A stretch of 64,000 nucleotides of DNA from Prevotella koreensis (GTDB lineage: Bacteria; Bacteroidota; Bacteroidia; Bacteroidales; Bacteroidaceae): assembly GCF_003977605.1 (NCBI RefSeq), contig NZ_RYYU01000001.1, positions 375,175-439,174 on the forward strand. The letters are read 5' to 3'. Within the stretch, counting starts at the first letter, position 1. Each line of letters begins with the position of its first letter. This document shows positions 60,555-64,000 of this stretch, one piece after another. The notes beneath the pieces were generated by a model. It searched no databases. It was given only the letters and a program-made list of their open reading frames with translations, and was not told the DNA's origin. The position numbers and the translations under genes were made by a program.

Positions 60555-62054
60555 ATGTCTATATTAACATTATTCGTACTTATACCTGCCTTGATGTTGC
60601 CCGCGCTTTGGCTTGCTCGCAACGATAATCAGGTGCGTGGTGTGATGGTTGTCGGCTCATCATTTCTGCTGGCTCTGTCAATATGGCTCACAATAGATTT
60701 CATACAGGCTCGTGCCGGCGGTGATACCAGTGTGATGCTTCACACATACGCCATCGACTGGTTTAAGCCGCTGAACATACAGTATGCCGTTGGTGTTGAT
60801 GGTATCTCTGTGGTAATGTTGCTCCTTTCGAGCATCATAGTTTTCACCGGAACATTTGCCTCATGGCAGTTGCAACCGATGAAGAAAGAGTATTTCCTTT
60901 GGTTCACTCTGCTCTCTACCGGTGTATATGGTTTCTTCATATCGATGGATTTGTTCACCATGTTCATGTTCTACGAGGTTGCGCTCATACCGATGTATCT
61001 TCTCATCGGCGTATGGGGGAGTGGTAACAAGGAATATGCTGCAATGAAACTAACCCTGATGCTCATGGGAGGTTCTGCACTTCTCATTCTCGGAATCCTT
61101 GGTATCTACTTCTTCAGTGGTGCCACCACGATGAACGTTAATGAGATTGCCGCCCTGCATAACATCCCGGCAGCCGTTCAGAATGTGTTCTTCCCGTTCA
61201 TATTCATCGGTTTTGGTGTGCTTGGTGCACTCTTCCCATTCCACACTTGGAGTCCTGACGGCCACGCTTCTGCACCCACGGCCGTGTCAATGCTTCATGC
61301 CGGTGTGCTGATGAAACTCGGAGGCTATGGCTGTTTCCGCGTTGCGATGTATCTTCTTCCCGATGCTGCACGTGAGTTGTCATGGATATTCCTCATCCTT
61401 ACAACCATTTCGGTTGTCTATGGAGCATTCTCGGCGTGCGTACAGACCGACCTTAAATACATCAACGCCTACTCCTCGGTATCACACTGCGGATTGGTGC
61501 TCTTTGCACTTCTCATGATGACCAAGACAGCAGCCACAGGAGCAATCCTGCAAATGCTTTCACACGGACTCATGACAGCACTCTTCTTCGCCCTCATCGG
61601 TATGATTTACGGCCGCACTCACACTCGTGACGTGCGCTATCTCGGTGGTTTGATGAAGGTAATGCCGTTCCTCGCTGTGGGATATGTCATTGCCGGTCTT
61701 GCCAACCTCGGTCTGCCGGGCTTCTCAGGATTCATTGCAGAGATGACAATTTTTGTGGGTTCGTTCGAGAATGCTGACACTTTCAGTCGTGCATGCACCA
61801 TCATCGCCTGCTGTTCAATCGTAATAACGGCAGTTTATATTCTCCGTGTGGTGGGCAAGATACTTTTCCAGAAGTTGCAATATCCGCACATGGACACCGT
61901 GAAACTAACCGATGCCACATGGGATGAGCGCTTCTCCGTAATCTGTCTTATCGCCTGTGTCGCAGGTCTTGGTACTTTCCCGATGTGGGCAAGCAAAGTA
62001 ATCGACAGTGGGGTAGGTAACGTATTGTCTAACATCTTAACAGCAAGCATTTAG
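60555..62054 (+). CDS. nuoM: NADH-quinone oxidoreductase subunit M
   Basis: A 499-residue antiporter-like subunit with about 14 helices. [19 protein letters not shown] contains the catalytic Glu, and [20 protein letters not shown] follows with the conserved residues of the second half channel. Between nuoL and nuoN as in all such operons. Confidence 0.95.
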   Translation: MSILTLFVLIPALMLPALWLARNDNQVRGVMVVGSSFLLALSIWLTIDFIQARAGGDTSVMLHTYAIDWFKPLNIQYAVGVDGISVVMLLLSSIIVFTGTFASWQLQPMKKEYFLWFTLLSTGVYGFFISMDLFTMFMFYEVALIPMYLLIGVWGSGNKEYAAMKLTLMLMGGSALLILGILGIYFFSGATTMNVNEIAALHNIPAAVQNVFFPFIFIGFGVLGALFPFHTWSPDGHASAPTAVSMLHAGVLMKLGGYGCFRVAMYLLPDAARELSWIFLILTTISVVYGAFSACVQTDLKYINAYSSVSHCGLVLFALLMMTKTAATGAILQMLSHGLMTALFFALIGMIYGRTHTRDVRYLGGLMKVMPFLAVGYVIAGLANLGLPGFSGFIAEMTIFVGSFENADTFSRACTIIACCSIVITAVYILRVVGKILFQKLQYPHMDTVKLTDATWDERFSVICLIACVAGLGTFPMWASKVIDSGVGNVLSNILTASI

Positions 62055-62056
62055 TT

Positions 62057-63493
62057 ATGGGATATAGTCAATTTCTCAATATGATTCCGGAGGCAACCCT
62101 CGTTGCCATTCTGATTATAGCCTTCGTGGCAGATTTCGCTTCGTCGAAGAACAATCGGCGCACATGGTTCAACCCTCTGATGTGTCTGCTGATGGTTGCA
62201 CAGACAGTGGTTAGTTTCATGCAGAAAGACCCTGCAACGGCATTTGGCGGCATGTATGTCACTACAGCAGCCGCAAACGTGATGAAGACAATACTCGCTG
62301 CGGGCACGCTTGTAGTCATAATACAGGCTCGCGCATGGCTCTCACGCGAAGATACTGCTTTCAAGGAAGGTGAGTTCTATATGCTCGTCATATCTACACT
62401 GCTCGGTATGAACATGATGATGTCGTCAGGACATTTCCTTATGTTCTTCCTAGGCCTTGAAATGGCGAGTGTGCCTATGGCATGTCTTGTTGCGCTCGAC
62501 AAGTATCGTCACAACTCTGCAGAAGCAGCGGCAAAGTATATTCTTACCGCTACGTTCTCAAGTGGCGTTATGCTCTATGGTATTTCGATGCTTTACGGTG
62601 CAACGGGTCAACTCTATTTCGATGACTTCACTGCTGTTATCGGCAAAGAACATCTCACATTGAGCATCGTAGGTCTTGTGTTCTTCTTCAGTGGTTTGGG
62701 TTTCAAGATTAGCCTCGTGCCATTCCATTTCTGGACAGCCGATACCTATCAAGGTGCACCGACCACAGTGACCGGATATCTGAGTGTTATATCTAAAGGT
62801 GCTGCAGCATTCGCGCTCTGCACCATATTGATTAAAGTGTTCGCACCGATGATAGAGTATTGGGAGTATCTCCTTTACATTGTTATCGTTCTCAGCATCA
62901 CGATTGGTAATCTTTTCGCGATTCGTCAGAAAGAACTCAAGCGTTTCATGGCATTCAGTTCCATATCACAGGCAGGTTATATAATGCTTGCCGTGGTAGG
63001 TACTAGCCAGCATGGTGTTGCGGCACTCACTTACTACATTCTTGTATATGTTGCGGCAAACCTTGCTGTATTCACGGTAATTGGTAGCGTGGAGGAGAAT
63101 AACGATGGCCGTACAGACATTCGTGCCTACGATGGTTTCTACAGCAAGAACCCCAAGTTGGCGTTCCTAATGACGCTTGCCCTGTTCTCGCTTGCAGGAA
63201 TCCCACCGTTTGCCGGAATGTTCTCGAAGTTCTTCGTCTTCATGGCTGCGGCAGAGCAAGGCTCAACTTGGGCTTATGTAGTTGTTTTCGTGGCACTGGT
63301 TAACACTGTTGTGTCGCTCTACTACTATCTGCTCATCGTCAAGGCAATGTATATCCATACAGCAGAGAACCCTCTGCCAACGTTCCGCACCGATGCCGGT
63401 ACTCGTATTGCCCTTGCTCTTTGCACTGTAGGCATTATGCTCTTCGGTATCTTCTCGTGCCTCTACGATTGGATATTCGCGGCTACGGCATAA
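62057..63493 (+). CDS. nuoN: NADH-quinone oxidoreductase subunit N
   Basis: A 478-residue antiporter-like subunit with about 14 helices. [20 protein letters not shown] holds the key Glu; [20 protein letters not shown] is the conserved Lys/His loop region. It lies 2 bp after nuoM and is the last nuo gene. nuoE, nuoF and nuoG are absent, so the NADH-oxidising module must come from elsewhere or be replaced. Confidence 0.95.
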   Translation: MGYSQFLNMIPEATLVAILIIAFVADFASSKNNRRTWFNPLMCLLMVAQTVVSFMQKDPATAFGGMYVTTAAANVMKTILAAGTLVVIIQARAWLSREDTAFKEGEFYMLVISTLLGMNMMMSSGHFLMFFLGLEMASVPMACLVALDKYRHNSAEAAAKYILTATFSSGVMLYGISMLYGATGQLYFDDFTAVIGKEHLTLSIVGLVFFFSGLGFKISLVPFHFWTADTYQGAPTTVTGYLSVISKGAAAFALCTILIKVFAPMIEYWEYLLYIVIVLSITIGNLFAIRQKELKRFMAFSSISQAGYIMLAVVGTSQHGVAALTYYILVYVAANLAVFTVIGSVEENNDGRTDIRAYDGFYSKNPKLAFLMTLALFSLAGIPPFAGMFSKFFVFMAAAEQGSTWAYVVVFVALVNTVVSLYYYLLIVKAMYIHTAENPLPTFRTDAGTRIALALCTVGIMLFGIFSCLYDWIFAATA

Positions 63494-63523
63494 CATTTCA
63501 TAAATCATACAATGAATAATAAA

Positions 63524-63566
63524 GGCGCAGGTCGTGTTTCACAACACAGCCTGCGCCCCACTTTTT
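63524..63566 (+). terminator. nuo operon terminator
   Basis: GGCGCAGG (63524-63531) pairs with CCTGCGCC (63550-63557), with inner GTGTT/AACAC pairing and a short T-run (CTTTTT) after it. It starts 30 bases after the nuoN stop. Confidence 0.88.
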
Positions 63567-63603
63567 AATAATTAATGATAAATGATTATATAGATAAAAT
63601 ATT

Positions 63604-64000
63604 TCAGGAGCCGGAAGATGTTTCCGGCATCGGCTCAGTTTTCGATTTCGTCGTCGTGGCGTGTAACGTCTTTTCTACGTTGTACAACGAACCGTCCTTG
63701 TTCACACCCGCCCAAATTGTCTTGGGTTTGCCGTCCGCCCCCGTCTGGACTTTGACGGTCAATTCATAATGACGCTTCGAGCCTGTACCCTCGGTCTTGC
63801 CCGTAAACGAGAGGCTGCCTTTTTCCAAATTCAGCAGTTGTTCCAAGGCTGCAAAACCGGGCTTCAACAGCGCCTCATACTCGGCCGTGCGCTTCTCGCG
63901 GGCCGTCTACGACGTGCCGGCACGGTGAGCCAGCGTGGAGCGTTTCTTGTCCACCAAGGCGTTATACTGCTTGATGAGTTCGGCCAGTTTGGGCGTGCCC
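63604..64000 (-). pseudogene. GC-rich broken gene running off the right edge
   Basis: The reverse-strand frame from the window edge (64000) to the stop at 63604 would read about 131 codons but has an in-frame TAG at 63909-63907, after a stretch with LAELIKQYNALVDKKRSTLA. The remaining 3' part (ATG 63867 onward) encodes 87 residues with Lys/Thr-rich beta segments. Sequence is visibly more GC-rich than the rest of the window. No family is assigned. It may be a decayed end of a transferred element that continues to the right. Confidence 0.6.

Noticed and set aside
63575..63769. 64-residue plus-strand frame after the nuo terminator
   Set aside because: It has no family features and lies antisense to a better reverse frame with codon use typical of a coding remnant.
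1..64000. tRNA or rRNA genes
   Set aside because: No cloverleaf with CCA-proximal pairing or rRNA signature segments was noticed by eye; a dedicated tRNA scan would settle it.

Overview
The window looks like a chromosomal segment of a Bacteroidales bacterium, most likely Prevotella or a close relative. The supports are: Bacteroidetes-type promoters (TTTG, about 19-20 bases, TAnnTTTG) before many genes and no clear Shine-Dalgarno sites; four secreted proteins with C-terminal tails of the type IX secretion (T9SS) kind; a bamD-rpoZ-DUF4293 block; a ten-gene nuo operon lacking nuoE, nuoF and nuoG; and many families largely confined to Bacteroidetes (DUF4923, DUF4199, DUF6048/DUF6452-like, putative porin). 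Apart from the mobile or repeated pieces it reads as a core-genome region.

Layout. 1-1.2 kb: an IS256-like insertion sequence whose zinc-ribbon transposase is out of frame with its only good start codon. 1.2-11 kb: housekeeping genes (SDR oxidoreductase, tRNA-editing protein, TtcA-like PP-loop protein, HAD phosphatase, rubredoxin, guanine deaminase, RNase G, a 29-residue very basic peptide, HU, RpiB, transketolase). 11-12.3 kb: a pseudouridine synthase and a 51-residue membrane protein. 12.4-22 kb: four large surface or secreted proteins, three leftward and one rightward, around a symmetrical divergent promoter region. 22-32 kb: lipoprotein, HD hydrolase, MenA, porin, UvrB, outer-membrane barrel protein. 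32-43 kb: BamD-RpoZ-DUF4293, RibH, TPR protein, RecF, DciA-like protein, folate enzyme, S41 protease, deoxycytidylate deaminase, M3 peptidase. 42.7-47.2 kb: Crp-type regulator, ApbE, two envelope proteins, a polyprenyl glycosyltransferase, DUF4199.

47.3-51.2 kb is the accessory part. It holds a tandem array of three lipoprotein genes on a 762-bp unit. Two units are almost identical; each carries a decayed fragment of a small lipoprotein with an HELLH motif that is intact only in the third unit. A 0.9-kb gene-free island next to it is built from two repeat families that also occur elsewhere in the window. 51.2-63.5 kb: an iron alcohol dehydrogenase, a lipoprotein and the complete nuoABCDHIJKLMN operon, which would pass electrons to menaquinone (MenA is at 23.7 kb). 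The last 0.4 kb is GC-rich and holds a broken reading frame running off the window.

No tRNA, rRNA, CRISPR array or recognisable defence system was seen. The least explained items are the two dispersed intergenic repeat families, the lipoprotein array with its disabled HELLH fragments, the long hairpins at gene ends, and the divergent promoters built as inverted or interlocking sites.
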